The notes under the pieces: generated by a model | Database searches by the model: none | What the model saw: only the letters and a program-made list of their open reading frames with translations | What the model was told of the DNA's origin: nothing | From: Pelagibacterales bacterium SAG-MED43 | Lineage (GTDB): Bacteria > Pseudomonadota > Alphaproteobacteria > Pelagibacterales > Pelagibacteraceae | Assembly (NCBI GenBank): GCA_014653535.1 | Contig: JACWEK010000002.1 | Span: 20,447-84,446 of the forward strand | Length of the DNA: 64,000 bases | Direction of reading: 5' to 3' | Part shown: in pieces, positions 1 through 8,865 of the stretch | Position numbering within the stretch: position 1 is the first letter of the stretch | How the letters are laid out: each line of letters starts with the position of its first letter | Program-made: the position numbers and the translations under genes

Positions 1-10
1 TAGATAGATT

Positions 11-238
11 ATGATGAATGAGTTTTTATACATGAATGGTTATGGATCTTATGTATGGTCTGCATTTTTTTTTACATTCTTAAGTTTTTCAATTTTATAT
101 TTAGTTATAAAAATCCAATACGTAAAAGAGAAAAATAAATTTATTTCTAAATTTGGAGCCCTAGACTCTGAAAAAGCACAAGTAGCGAGAATTCAAAATA
201 TCAATAAAGAAATTTTATCTAGCAGCCAAAGTATTTAA
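11..238 (+). CDS. ccmD: CcmD, heme exporter accessory protein
   Basis: A 75-residue protein with one membrane segment (about residues 17-36) followed by a basic, charged tail. This is the usual form of CcmD, the small inner-membrane protein that helps release holo-CcmE from the CcmABC heme exporter in System I cytochrome c maturation. Sequence identity within this family is low, so the call rests on size, topology and position directly before ccmE. Two ATG codons lie in tandem at 11 and 14 and either could be the start. The preceding gene (ccmC expected) lies outside the window. Confidence 0.8.
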   Translation: MMNEFLYMNGYGSYVWSAFFFTFLSFSILYLVIKIQYVKEKNKFISKFGALDSEKAQVARIQNINKEILSSSQSI

Positions 239-248
239 CTTCTAAGCC

Positions 249-668
249 ATGTATGGTCGAAAAGTTAAATTTAGATTTTTTTTCATAATTTTAATTTTAT
301 TATCTTTAATCTTATCAGTTTTTTTAGTTTTAAAATCTTTAGAAGAAAATGTTATTTTTTTTAAGTCTCCATCTGAAGTTAAATTTTTAGAGGAAGTAAA
401 AAATAAAAAAATTAGAATTGGTGGAATGGTGAAATTAGACTCAATAGAAATGTCAAGTGATGAAGTAAACTTTATAATCACAGATTTTAAAAATGAAATT
501 AATGTTAGTTATTCTGGTGTTGTGCCTAATCTCTTTTCTGAAGGAAAAGGAGTGGTAGCTGAAGGATACTTAAAAGATAGGATTTTTTTTGAAGCTTCAA
601 AAATTTTGGCAAAACATGACGAAAATTATATGCCTCCAGAGGTAAAAGCAGCTTTAGAGGAAAATTAA
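249..668 (+). CDS. ccmE: CcmE, periplasmic heme chaperone
   Basis: 139 residues: a short basic N-terminus, one membrane anchor (about 10-29), then the beta-barrel (OB-fold) domain. The motif [13 protein letters not shown] near the C-terminus carries His123, the residue that binds heme covalently in this family, and Tyr127. CcmE receives heme from CcmC/CcmD on the periplasmic face and hands it to CcmF/CcmH for attachment to apocytochrome c. It starts 10 bases after ccmD and ends directly against ccmF (stop 666-668, next ATG 669), so translation is probably coupled. Length is normal for the family. Confidence 0.95.
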   Translation: MYGRKVKFRFFFIILILLSLILSVFLVLKSLEENVIFFKSPSEVKFLEEVKNKKIRIGGMVKLDSIEMSSDEVNFIITDFKNEINVSYSGVVPNLFSEGKGVVAEGYLKDRIFFEASKILAKHDENYMPPEVKAALEEN

Positions 669-2543
669 ATGCTTTATAGTTTAATTGGACATTATTCATT
701 AATTTTAGGACTATCTGTTTCTTCTCTTATTTTTTTTTCCTCAATAAAAAATTTTAGAAATAATGAAATATTAGATATAAAAATTATTAATTTTTCTTTT
801 CTTCAATTATTTTTGGTAATTATAAGTTTTTTTGCACTTGTATTGTCTTTTATATATTCTGATTTTAGTAATGAAACAGTTTTTAACAATTCTCATACTA
901 CTAAGCCATTATTTTATAAAATTTCAGGTACGTGGGGCAATCATGAGGGCAGTCTACTATTATGGCTACTTGTTTTAAATTTATTCATTTTTGTATTTTT
1001 AATTAAATCAAAAAATTTATTAAAGAAGTACAGAATTCTTACAGTATTATTTCAACAGATAATTATTATTGGTTTTTTTGTCTTTTTATTAAGTTCATCA
1101 AGCCCATTTAATTATATATTTCCAATACCAGAAGAAGGACTAGGTCTTAACCCAATTTTACAAGATCCAGCTTTAGCAATACATCCACCAATTTTATATT
1201 TAGGCTATGTTGGTTCATCAATAATATTTTCCAGTGTGCTAGCTGCGACTGTTTTAAAATATGTTTCAAAAACTTGGGCCATCCATATAAAGAGCTGGGT
1301 ATTAACTTCATGGATATTTTTAACTCTAGGAATATTACTTGGATCAATATGGGCTTACTATGAATTAGGTTGGGGTGGTTTCTGGTTTTGGGATCCAGTT
1401 GAAAATGTATCATTAATGCCCTGGCTTGCATTAACTACTTTAATGCATTGTATCTTAGTTTTAGAAAAGAGATCAACTCTTAAATCTTGGGTAATAATTT
1501 TATCTATAACAACTTTCACACTTAGTATGAGTGGAACTTTTTTAGTGCGTTCAGGAATTCTGAATTCTGTTCATACATTTGCAAATGACCCTGAAAGAGG
1601 TTTGTTTATATTGACATTTCTATTTATATTAATTTTTATATCTTTATTTGTCTTTTTTGTTTTCCATAAAAGTGAGAAACAAGACTCAATGTTATTTTCT
1701 TTATTAAGTAAAGAGACTTCAATTTTAATAAATAATTGGTTTATGATGTATTTTTTGTCCGTTGTTTTAATTGGAACTGTATACCCAATATTTTTACAAG
1801 TTATCTCCTCTGAGCAGATATCTATCGGTCCACCTTTTTATCATAAATTAATTGTTCCTTTTTTAATTCCTTTTTTAATTTTTATGGCAATTGGGCCTAG
1901 ATTAAAATGGATTAAATCAAAGTTAGATAAAAAAATGAGCTTAGTGGTACTTTTTGTCATTTCTATTTTAATATCTTTTTTAATTTTAAAAAATCTAAGC
2001 GCCAATTTTTTAATAAATACAATATTGGTAGGAAGTGCATTTTACTTGTTTCTCATGACTACAAGAGATTTTTTTTCAAAAACAAATAAGAATATTTCTC
2101 AGAATTTATCACATTTTGGATTTAGTCTATTAATTTTAAGTATTTTATTTAATAATATTTTCTCTAAAGAAGTAATAACCAATCTTAAAGTTGGTGAAAA
2201 ATTTTATGGTGAGAAATTTCAAATAGAATTTAGTGACCTTAAAAAATTTGAGAAGCAAAATTTTATATCTTTTAAAGGTTTTCTTTTAGTTACAGAACAG
2301 GGAGTCAAAAATGAGTTTAATCCTGAATTAAGAGTTTATAATCAACCAAATATAATTACAAGTGAGGCTGATATTCTAACTACATTTTGGACAGATAAAT
2401 TTATTACAATGAATACTTTACAAAATGAAGAGTACTTTAACATAAGATATCAAGTTAAACCTTTCATGCTCTGGATATGGGTGTCTGTTTTGTTAATTTC
2501 TTTGGGAGGATCAATAAGTTTATTTAATAGGAAGATTAAATGA
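669..2543 (+). CDS. ccmF: CcmF, heme lyase subunit of cytochrome c maturation
   Basis: A 624-residue, multi-spanning inner-membrane protein of the heme-handling family. The tryptophan-rich WWD signature is visible as WGGFWFWDPVENVSLMPW, around residues 237-254, with upstream TWGNHEGSLLLW typical of CcmF. The large periplasmic loop and a last membrane segment sit at the C-terminus. CcmF ligates heme from CcmE onto the CXXCH motif of apocytochromes together with CcmH. Length is slightly shorter than the roughly 650 residues of many homologues. The stop overlaps the ccmG start by 4 bases (ATGA). Confidence 0.96.
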   Translation: MLYSLIGHYSLILGLSVSSLIFFSSIKNFRNNEILDIKIINFSFLQLFLVIISFFALVLSFIYSDFSNETVFNNSHTTKPLFYKISGTWGNHEGSLLLWLLVLNLFIFVFLIKSKNLLKKYRILTVLFQQIIIIGFFVFLLSSSSPFNYIFPIPEEGLGLNPILQDPALAIHPPILYLGYVGSSIIFSSVLAATVLKYVSKTWAIHIKSWVLTSWIFLTLGILLGSIWAYYELGWGGFWFWDPVENVSLMPWLALTTLMHCILVLEKRSTLKSWVIILSITTFTLSMSGTFLVRSGILNSVHTFANDPERGLFILTFLFILIFISLFVFFVFHKSEKQDSMLFSLLSKETSILINNWFMMYFLSVVLIGTVYPIFLQVISSEQISIGPPFYHKLIVPFLIPFLIFMAIGPRLKWIKSKLDKKMSLVVLFVISILISFLILKNLSANFLINTILVGSAFYLFLMTTRDFFSKTNKNISQNLSHFGFSLLILSILFNNIFSKEVITNLKVGEKFYGEKFQIEFSDLKKFEKQNFISFKGFLLVTEQGVKNEFNPELRVYNQPNIITSEADILTTFWTDKFITMNTLQNEEYFNIRYQVKPFMLWIWVSVLLISLGGSISLFNRKIK

Positions 2544-3055
2544 AAAATAAAATAACCTATTTTATATTTATTACTTCCTTAATATTTACATTCGTAATTT
2601 TTTATAAAAGTCTTAATAAATCAAATTTATATGAGCCCAAAAGTAAAATAGAAAATATTCCAGAATTTAAAGCAAAAATTTTTTTTGAAAATAAAGAACT
2701 AACATCAAAACAAATTTTTAGTCAAAATAAGTTTTATTTACTTAATATCTGGGCCTCATGGTGTATTCCTTGTAGAGATGAACATTCTTTATTATTAAAT
2801 TTAAGTAATTATGATCAATTAGAAATCATCGGATTAAATTATAAGGATAACTTAGAGAATGCAAAAAAATTTCTTAATGAGTTAGGAAATCCTTATAAAA
2901 AAATTTTACTTGATAACGATGGAACAAAGGCAATCGAATGGGGTGCATATGGGGTTCCTGAAAGTTTTTTAATCTATCAAAAGAAGATAGTGAAAAAATT
3001 TGTTGGCCCACTAAATTTTGACTCAATAGAGGAAATTAAAAAATTAATAAAATGA
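2540..3055 (+). CDS. ccmG: CcmG/DsbE, thiol:disulfide oxidoreductase
   Basis: 171 residues with an N-terminal membrane anchor (about 6-22) and a periplasmic thioredoxin fold. The active site is WASWCIPC with Cys75 and Cys78, and a cis-proline loop is visible as YGVPESFL. The role is to keep the cysteines of apocytochrome c and of CcmH reduced before heme attachment. Both ends overlap neighbours by 4 bases (ATGA junctions with ccmF and ccmH), indicating one polycistronic unit. Confidence 0.93.
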   Translation: MKNKITYFIFITSLIFTFVIFYKSLNKSNLYEPKSKIENIPEFKAKIFFENKELTSKQIFSQNKFYLLNIWASWCIPCRDEHSLLLNLSNYDQLEIIGLNYKDNLENAKKFLNELGNPYKKILLDNDGTKAIEWGAYGVPESFLIYQKKIVKKFVGPLNFDSIEEIKKLIK

Positions 3056-3417
3056 AAATATTAAAAATTTTTGTGATAATTCAAATATTATTTTATTTTA
3101 GTCCATTAAAGGCTGATCAAAAAATATTTCAAAATAAGATAACAAAAAATTTAAGATGTTTAATTTGCCAAGGGCAGTCAGTTTATGATTCTGACTCAGA
3201 ATTTGCGACCAGTTTAAAACTAGTTGTAAAAAACAAAATAGATGAGGGTTTGTCAGAAGATCAAATTTATAAGTTTTTGACAGAAAAATATGGTGAATGG
3301 ATTTTGTATGATCCTCAATTTAATAAAAATACATATTTATTATGGTTTTTGCCTCTATTGCTCTTCCTATTTGGTGGTACAATGATTTTTAAAAAATTAA
3401 TAAAAAAACAAAGATAA
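3052..3417 (+). CDS. ccmH: CcmH, cytochrome c maturation thioreductase
   Basis: 121 residues: a cleavable signal peptide (about 1-21), the short CcmH/CycL domain with the LRCLICQGQ motif (Cys36, Cys39) and a C-terminal membrane segment (about 96-115). It presents reduced apocytochrome to CcmF. This is the short form without the TPR-bearing CcmI part that some bacteria fuse to it, and no ccmI follows here. It closes the visible ccmDEFGH run; the next gene starts 16 bases later. Confidence 0.92.
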   Translation: MKILKIFVIIQILFYFSPLKADQKIFQNKITKNLRCLICQGQSVYDSDSEFATSLKLVVKNKIDEGLSEDQIYKFLTEKYGEWILYDPQFNKNTYLLWFLPLLLFLFGGTMIFKKLIKKQR

Positions 3418-3433
3418 TCTGTTAAATAGAAAC

Positions 3434-3943
3434 ATGTTTTTGAAAAGAATAATTTATATTTTAGCCTTTATGATGACATCAACAAATTTAGTTGTTGCTC
3501 AAGAGGAAAATAGTAAAGAACATCAAATTAATTTGTTTACAGGAAATTTTGATTTTAGTGATCATAAACAAAGTGCACTGTTAGTTGGATTTCAACATCA
3601 AAATGAAAATTTAAATAGAGATACATTTTTAGGAAATGTTTCTCCAATTACTGGTGGATTTTTGACAGAAAATTCTGCAGCTTACGTTTATACAGGAGTA
3701 GAATGGAATGTAGACATTGGGGAATTAATGTTTACACCAAGTTTTGCTCCAGGATTATATCACGAAGGAGACGGTAAAGATCTTGGGCATGCATTGGAAT
3801 TCAAATCTGAAGTGCAATTATCGTATTCTTCATCAGATAATACAAACTTTGGTGTCTCATATAATCATGTATCTAATGCTAGTCTAGGAGATAAAAATCC
3901 TGGGGCAAATAGTTATATGTTTAATTTCATTAAAAATTTCTAA
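3434..3943 (+). CDS. PagL-like lipid A 3-O-deacylase (acyloxyacyl hydrolase)
   Basis: 169 residues with an N-terminal signal peptide (cleavage near VVAQ, residues 20-23) and an amphipathic, beta-barrel-like body ending in Phe, as outer-membrane barrels do. The C-terminal block SYNHVSNASLGDKNPGAN contains the His-x-Ser pair (His145, Ser147) used for catalysis in PagL, which removes the 3-hydroxyacyl chain at position 3 of lipid A. The Glu that completes the triad in Pseudomonas PagL would lie 12 residues after the Ser; here that position is Asn159. It may be an active variant or a barrel of changed function. It follows ccmH by 16 bases but is functionally unrelated to it. Confidence 0.7.
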   Translation: MFLKRIIYILAFMMTSTNLVVAQEENSKEHQINLFTGNFDFSDHKQSALLVGFQHQNENLNRDTFLGNVSPITGGFLTENSAAYVYTGVEWNVDIGELMFTPSFAPGLYHEGDGKDLGHALEFKSEVQLSYSSSDNTNFGVSYNHVSNASLGDKNPGANSYMFNFIKNF

Positions 3944-3953
3944 TATTCTTTTT

Positions 3954-5105
3954 ATGAATTTAAAAGATTGCCATAACTTTAGTGATTTTAGAAAATTAGC
4001 TGAAAAAAAATTACCGTCTCCAATATTCCATTATATCGATGGTGCGGCTGATGATGAAATTACATATGCTAGAAATACAAGTGCTTTTGATGATGTTGAT
4101 TTAGTTCCAAATGTTTTAAGAGGAGTAGAAAATGTTGATTTATCTACTACAATATTTGGAAAAAAAATAGATTTACCTTTTTACTTATCTCCAACAGCAC
4201 TTCAAAGGCTTTTTCATTATGATGGTGAGAGAGCAGTTGGTAAAGCAGCAAAAAAATTCAATACTATGTTTGGTGTTTCAGCGCTGGCAACAGTTAGCGT
4301 AGAAGAGATATCATCAATGATTGATACTCCAAAAATGTTTCAGTTTTATTTTCATAAAGACAGAGGTTTAAATGACTCGTGTTTAGAAAGAGCCAAAGCA
4401 GCAAATTTTGATGTGATGGCGTTAACGGTTGATACTATTACTGGAGGAAATAGAGAGAGAGACTTAAGAACAGGATTTACCTCTCCACCAAAGTTAACTT
4501 TAGCAAGTTTATATAGTTTTGCTACTAAACCAATGTGGGGAATTAATTATTTAACAAAAGGTAAGTTTGAATTACCTCATTTACAAGATTTTGTGAAAGA
4601 AGGTACTGATGTTAACTCATCAATTGGAAATTATTTTTCAACCATGTTGGATCAATCTATGAATTGGAAAGACGCTGAAAATCTTTGTTCTAAATGGGGA
4701 GGTCATTTCGCACTTAAAGGAGTTATGAGTGTGGAAGATGCAAAAAGAGCAGTAGACATAGGATGCACAGGTATAATGGTATCAAACCATGGTGGAAGAC
4801 AGTTAGATGGATCTAGAGCGCCTTTTGATCAACTTGCAGAAATTGTTGATGCAGTTGGTGATAAATTAGATGTTATATGCGAAGGTGGAATTCATAGAGG
4901 CACACATATGCTTAAAGCATTGTCATTAGGTGCCAAAGCTTGTTCAGGGGGAAGATTATATCTTTATGCTTTAGCTGCAGGAGGACAAGCAGGTGTTGAA
5001 AGAGCTATAGAAAAATATAAAACAGAATTAGTCAGAGATATGAAATTAATGGGGTGTACAAAAATAAGTGATCTAAATCGAGATAACTTACGATTTAGAA
5101 GATAA
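3954..5105 (+). CDS. FMN-dependent alpha-hydroxyacid dehydrogenase, copy 1 (LldD/GOX family)
   Basis: 383 residues covering the whole TIM-barrel of the L-lactate dehydrogenase/glycolate oxidase family. Expected active-site residues are present: Tyr27 in HYIDG, the Tyr of FQFYFHKDR, the Asp of LTVDT, the Lys of LKGVMS, and His279/Arg282 in NHGGRQLDG. These enzymes oxidise an L-2-hydroxy acid to the 2-oxo acid, passing electrons to the respiratory chain or oxygen. Unusual here, the DGGxRRG phosphate loop reads EGGIHRG, while the later GGR motif is kept. It overlaps the next, paralogous gene by one base (TAATG). The exact substrate (lactate, glycolate or another hydroxy acid) cannot be told from sequence. 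Confidence 0.85.
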   Translation: MNLKDCHNFSDFRKLAEKKLPSPIFHYIDGAADDEITYARNTSAFDDVDLVPNVLRGVENVDLSTTIFGKKIDLPFYLSPTALQRLFHYDGERAVGKAAKKFNTMFGVSALATVSVEEISSMIDTPKMFQFYFHKDRGLNDSCLERAKAANFDVMALTVDTITGGNRERDLRTGFTSPPKLTLASLYSFATKPMWGINYLTKGKFELPHLQDFVKEGTDVNSSIGNYFSTMLDQSMNWKDAENLCSKWGGHFALKGVMSVEDAKRAVDIGCTGIMVSNHGGRQLDGSRAPFDQLAEIVDAVGDKLDVICEGGIHRGTHMLKALSLGAKACSGGRLYLYALAAGGQAGVERAIEKYKTELVRDMKLMGCTKISDLNRDNLRFRR

Positions 5106-6256
5106 TGAGCTTGAAAAATTGTTATAATTTTGAGGACTTTAGAAAATTAGCAAAAAAAAAATTACCTTCACCAATTTTTCATTATATAGATGGTGGTGCA
5201 GATGATGAGTCAACACTTAGAAGAAATACGGATTCATTCAATGAATGTGATTTAATTCCTAACATTTTAGCAAGTGTAGGAAAACCAGATTTATCAACAA
5301 CTTTATTTGGAAGAAAAATTGATATGCCAATTTTTTTATCTCCAGCAGCAATGCAGAGACTCTACCATCCGGACGGGGACCAAGCATCAGCCCGAGCAGC
5401 TGAAAAATTTAATACTTTTTACAGCATGTCCTCAATGGGTAATAATACCATTGAAGAGGTATCTAATATTTCAAGTGGACCAAAATTATTTCAACTTTAT
5501 GTTCATAAAGATAGATCAATTTCAGATGATTTAATAGATAGATCAAGAAGATCTGGATTTGATGCAATGTGTTTAACCGTAGATACTTTAGTTGCTGGTA
5601 ATCGGGAGAAAGACCACAGAACTGGATTTACCACACCACCAAAACTTACTCTTCAAAGTTTAATGAGCTTTGCAATGCGTCCAGGGTGGGTCTTTAATTA
5701 TTTGATCGGTAAAAGATTTGAATTGTCAAATGTAAAAAAAAAAACTGATAAAGGTACAAATATTGCTAAATCAGTTATTGAATATATTAATGAGCAATAT
5801 GATCCAGCCATGGGATGGAAAGATGCAGAATATTGTGCAAAAAAATGGAATGGACCTTTTGCTTTAAAAGGTGTGATGTCAGTAGATGATGCAAAAAAAG
5901 CAATTGATATTGGATGTACAGCAATAATGATATCAAACCATGGTGGTCGGCAATTAGATGGATCACGTTCACCATTTGATCAGGTAAAAGCAATTTCAGA
6001 TGCTGTTGGTGATAAGTTAGAAATAATTTTAGATGGAGGGGTCAGACGAGGAACCCATGTTTTAAAAGCTATAGCAGCAGGTGCCAAAGCTTGTAGCTTT
6101 GGTAAAATGTTTTTGTTCTCTTTAGCCGCAGGTGGACAGCAAGGTGTTGAACATTTATTAAAAAATATGCATGATGAAATAAGTAGAAATATGGTATTGA
6201 TGGGATGTAAAAATTTAAAAGATTTAGATAGTTCAAAACTAATTTACAGAAAATAG
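5105..6256 (+). CDS. lldD: FMN-dependent alpha-hydroxyacid dehydrogenase, copy 2 (LldD family)
   Basis: 383 residues, the same length as its upstream neighbour and clearly its paralogue (opening FEDFRKLAKKKLPSPIFHYI against SDFRKLAEKKLPSPIFHYI). Catalytic residues are kept: Tyr27, the Tyr of FQLYVHKDR, the Asp of LTVDT, and His279/Arg282 in NHGGRQLDG. This copy keeps the canonical DGGVRRG loop but has Lys in place of Arg in the late phosphate motif (FGKMF), the opposite pattern to copy 1. Likely reaction: an L-2-hydroxy acid such as L-lactate to the 2-oxo acid. The gene symbol is the family's best-known member and does not imply proven specificity. Confidence 0.85.
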   Translation: MSLKNCYNFEDFRKLAKKKLPSPIFHYIDGGADDESTLRRNTDSFNECDLIPNILASVGKPDLSTTLFGRKIDMPIFLSPAAMQRLYHPDGDQASARAAEKFNTFYSMSSMGNNTIEEVSNISSGPKLFQLYVHKDRSISDDLIDRSRRSGFDAMCLTVDTLVAGNREKDHRTGFTTPPKLTLQSLMSFAMRPGWVFNYLIGKRFELSNVKKKTDKGTNIAKSVIEYINEQYDPAMGWKDAEYCAKKWNGPFALKGVMSVDDAKKAIDIGCTAIMISNHGGRQLDGSRSPFDQVKAISDAVGDKLEIILDGGVRRGTHVLKAIAAGAKACSFGKMFLFSLAAGGQQGVEHLLKNMHDEISRNMVLMGCKNLKDLDSSKLIYRK

Positions 6257-6275
6257 AATAGAAAGGTACATTTTT

Positions 6276-7442
6276 ATGAAACTAGCCAAAAATTTAGATA
6301 ACTTAGGAACGGAAACTGCATTTAGTGTATTAGCTGAAGCTAAAGCTTTAGAAGCTAAAGGAAATCCAATGATACATTTAGGTTTAGGCCAGCCTGATTT
6401 TAAAACACCTAAACATGTCGTTGAAGCTGCAAAAAAAGCCTTAGATGATGGTCATCATGGTTATGTAATGTCAAATGGTATTCCTGAATGTAGACAAGCT
6501 GTAACAAGGTGGATTAAAAAACGTTACAACACGGATGTAGACTTTGAAAGAATTTTAATTATGCCAGGTGGAAAACCAACAATGAGTTATGCAATTCAAT
6601 GTTTTGGTGAACCAGGAGCAGAAATAATTCACCCTACACCAGCTTTTCCAATTTATGAGTCGATGATAAATTATACTGGATCAACACCTGTTCCTTATGA
6701 TTTAACAGAGGATAAAGATTTAAAATTTAATCCTGAAAAAATTTTATCTCTAATCACAGATAAAACTAGACTATTAATTTTAATTAATCCAAACAATCCT
6801 ACAGGAAGTTTTGTGGAAAAATCTGATATAGATGTATTAGCTGAAGGGTTAAAAAAACACCCTCATGTAACGATTCTTAGTGATGAAATTTATAGTAGAC
6901 AAATTTTTGACAATAAAGAGATGCCAACATTTTTTAATTACCCTGAATTAAGAGAAAGATTAATTGTACTAGAAGGATGGAGCAAAGCTTATTCAATGAC
7001 TGGATGGAGATTGGGATGGAGCTTTTGGCCCAAAGAATTAGTTCCACATGTAAACAAACTTTTAATCAACAGTGTCTCGTGTGTAAATGCTGCTGCACAA
7101 TTCGCAGGGATTGCTGCCCTTGATGGACCAGATGATTCAATTGATGCAATGATGGTGAAATTTACACAAAGAAGGGACTTAATTCATAAAGGTTTGAATG
7201 ATCTTCCAGGAGTTGAATGCAGTTTACCTGGTGGTGCTTTCTATGCATTTCCAAATGTAAAAGGTACTGGAATGACAGGGGGTGAGTTTTGTAAAAGAGC
7301 TATGCACGAGGCTGGAGTTGCTATAGTGCCCGGTACTGCATTTGGTAAAACTTGCAATGATTATGTTAGGTTTAGTTTTGCTGCTTCACAAGATAATATT
7401 TCTCAAGCTTTAGAAAACGTAAAGAAAATGCTAATTAAATAA
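6276..7442 (+). CDS. PLP-dependent class I/II aminotransferase (aspartate aminotransferase-like)
   Basis: 388 residues of fold-type I aminotransferase. The PLP lysine is Lys237 in the signature GWSKAYSMTGWRLGW; NPNNPTGS and LSDEIYS are the cofactor-binding blocks, and the C-terminal Arg that binds the substrate carboxylate is in DYVRFSFA. The family transfers amino groups between amino acids and 2-oxo acids. Sitting among hydroxyacid oxidases and a 2-oxoacid-type transporter, it probably aminates or deaminates the 2-oxo acids made there, but the substrate is not determinable. It begins 19 bases after the second oxidase, with a GAAAGG Shine-Dalgarno-like stretch upstream. Confidence 0.85.
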   Translation: MKLAKNLDNLGTETAFSVLAEAKALEAKGNPMIHLGLGQPDFKTPKHVVEAAKKALDDGHHGYVMSNGIPECRQAVTRWIKKRYNTDVDFERILIMPGGKPTMSYAIQCFGEPGAEIIHPTPAFPIYESMINYTGSTPVPYDLTEDKDLKFNPEKILSLITDKTRLLILINPNNPTGSFVEKSDIDVLAEGLKKHPHVTILSDEIYSRQIFDNKEMPTFFNYPELRERLIVLEGWSKAYSMTGWRLGWSFWPKELVPHVNKLLINSVSCVNAAAQFAGIAALDGPDDSIDAMMVKFTQRRDLIHKGLNDLPGVECSLPGGAFYAFPNVKGTGMTGGEFCKRAMHEAGVAIVPGTAFGKTCNDYVRFSFAASQDNISQALENVKKMLIK

Positions 7443-7480
7443 GCTGTATTTTTGTTAAAAATGTTATTAGTATTCTTTTA

Positions 7481-8854
7481 ATGAATGATCAAATTCAAGA
7501 AGAATTAAAAAAAATTTTTAACGGAAGATTTTCTACTTCTGAATCGACAAGGGCAAATTATGCTAGAGGTGAAGATACATATGATCCTATTTTATCTAAA
7601 GCAGTAGTTTTTCCAGAAACAAATGAAGAAGTTTCTAAAATATTAAGCTTATGTAATAAACATAAAATTCCAGTAGTTCCTTTTGGTACAGGAACTTCTT
7701 TAGAGGGAAATGTCGTCGGAAATGACAAGGGAATAACGATATCTTTAGAAAAAATGAACAAAATTTTAAGTGTTAACGCTGAAGATTTTGATTGTCGGGT
7801 GCAGGCCTGCGTAACCAAAGAACAATTAAATGATTATTTGAGAGAGGATGGAGTTTTTTTCCCAATCGATCCTGGTGCAAATGCTGCTATAGGTGGCATG
7901 GCATCAACTTCGGCCTCAGGCACAATGGCTGTCAAATATGGCACTATGAAAACTGCAATAACAGGACTTACAGTTGTATTACCTAATGGTGATATAATAA
8001 AAACTGGAAGTAGAACTAAAAAAACTTCAGCAGGATATAATTTGACAAATCTTTTTATTGGTTCAGAGGGTACATTAGGTGTAATTACAGAAGTTCAATT
8101 AAGATTATCTCCTATTCCAGAGAGTATTATGAGTGCAGTTTGTCATTTTCCATCACTAGAGATGGCAGTACAAACAGCTCAACAAGTTACGCAATATGGA
8201 GTTCCTATAGCAAGAATTGAGATGCTCAACAAAGAGCAAATGGAAATTAGTATTAATTATTCTAAATTAAAAGATATTGAGGCAGTACCAACACTATTTT
8301 TTGAATTTCATGGCTCTGAAACATCTAATCAAGAAAATATAAAGATTGTTGAAGAAATTTCAAAAGATAATAATGGAAGTTCATTTAAATGGGCAAAAGA
8401 TTTAGAGGAAAGGAATAAACTCTGGAAAGCCAGGTGGGATGTATATTATTCTGTTAAAGCTTTGATAAATAATGGAAGGGTTTACTCAACCGATGTATGT
8501 CTTCCTATTTCAAAAATAACTGAATGTGTAAATTTTGCTGAGGAAGAAACAAAAAAACTAGGGCTTAGAGCTCCTATGGTTGGCCATTTAGGCGATGGAA
8601 ATTTTCATGTGATCTTACCTTATGATCCTAAAGAAGAGGGAACATATGATAAAATAAGGGATTTTAGTGATCTATTAATTGAAAAAACTTTAGAATTAAA
8701 TGGAACTATAACAGGAGAACATGGAGTTGGACTTCATAAAAAAGCTTATTTACTACAAGAGCATGGTGACAGCATTCCATTAATGAGAACTATCAAAAGA
8801 AGTATCGACCAGAATAATATAATGAATCCTGGCAAAATATTTGATTTAAATTAA
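7481..8854 (+). CDS. FAD-linked D-lactate/D-2-hydroxyacid dehydrogenase
   Basis: 457 residues of the VAO/PCMH flavoprotein family. The FAD-binding half shows VVPFGTGTSLEGNV (residues 66-79) and the GGMASTSASGT block; the cap domain ends with the metal/substrate motifs HLGDGNFHV and TGEHGVG and the C-terminal NPGKIFD. This pattern fits the LDHD/GlcD branch, which oxidises D-lactate or related D-2-hydroxy acids to 2-oxo acids with transfer of electrons to a quinone or cytochrome. Paired with two L-type oxidases upstream, it would let the cell use both enantiomers. It could also be a D-2-hydroxyglutarate-type enzyme. Confidence 0.85.
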   Translation: MNDQIQEELKKIFNGRFSTSESTRANYARGEDTYDPILSKAVVFPETNEEVSKILSLCNKHKIPVVPFGTGTSLEGNVVGNDKGITISLEKMNKILSVNAEDFDCRVQACVTKEQLNDYLREDGVFFPIDPGANAAIGGMASTSASGTMAVKYGTMKTAITGLTVVLPNGDIIKTGSRTKKTSAGYNLTNLFIGSEGTLGVITEVQLRLSPIPESIMSAVCHFPSLEMAVQTAQQVTQYGVPIARIEMLNKEQMEISINYSKLKDIEAVPTLFFEFHGSETSNQENIKIVEEISKDNNGSSFKWAKDLEERNKLWKARWDVYYSVKALINNGRVYSTDVCLPISKITECVNFAEEETKKLGLRAPMVGHLGDGNFHVILPYDPKEEGTYDKIRDFSDLLIEKTLELNGTITGEHGVGLHKKAYLLQEHGDSIPLMRTIKRSIDQNNIMNPGKIFDLN

Positions 8855-8865
8855 TAAACATACAA

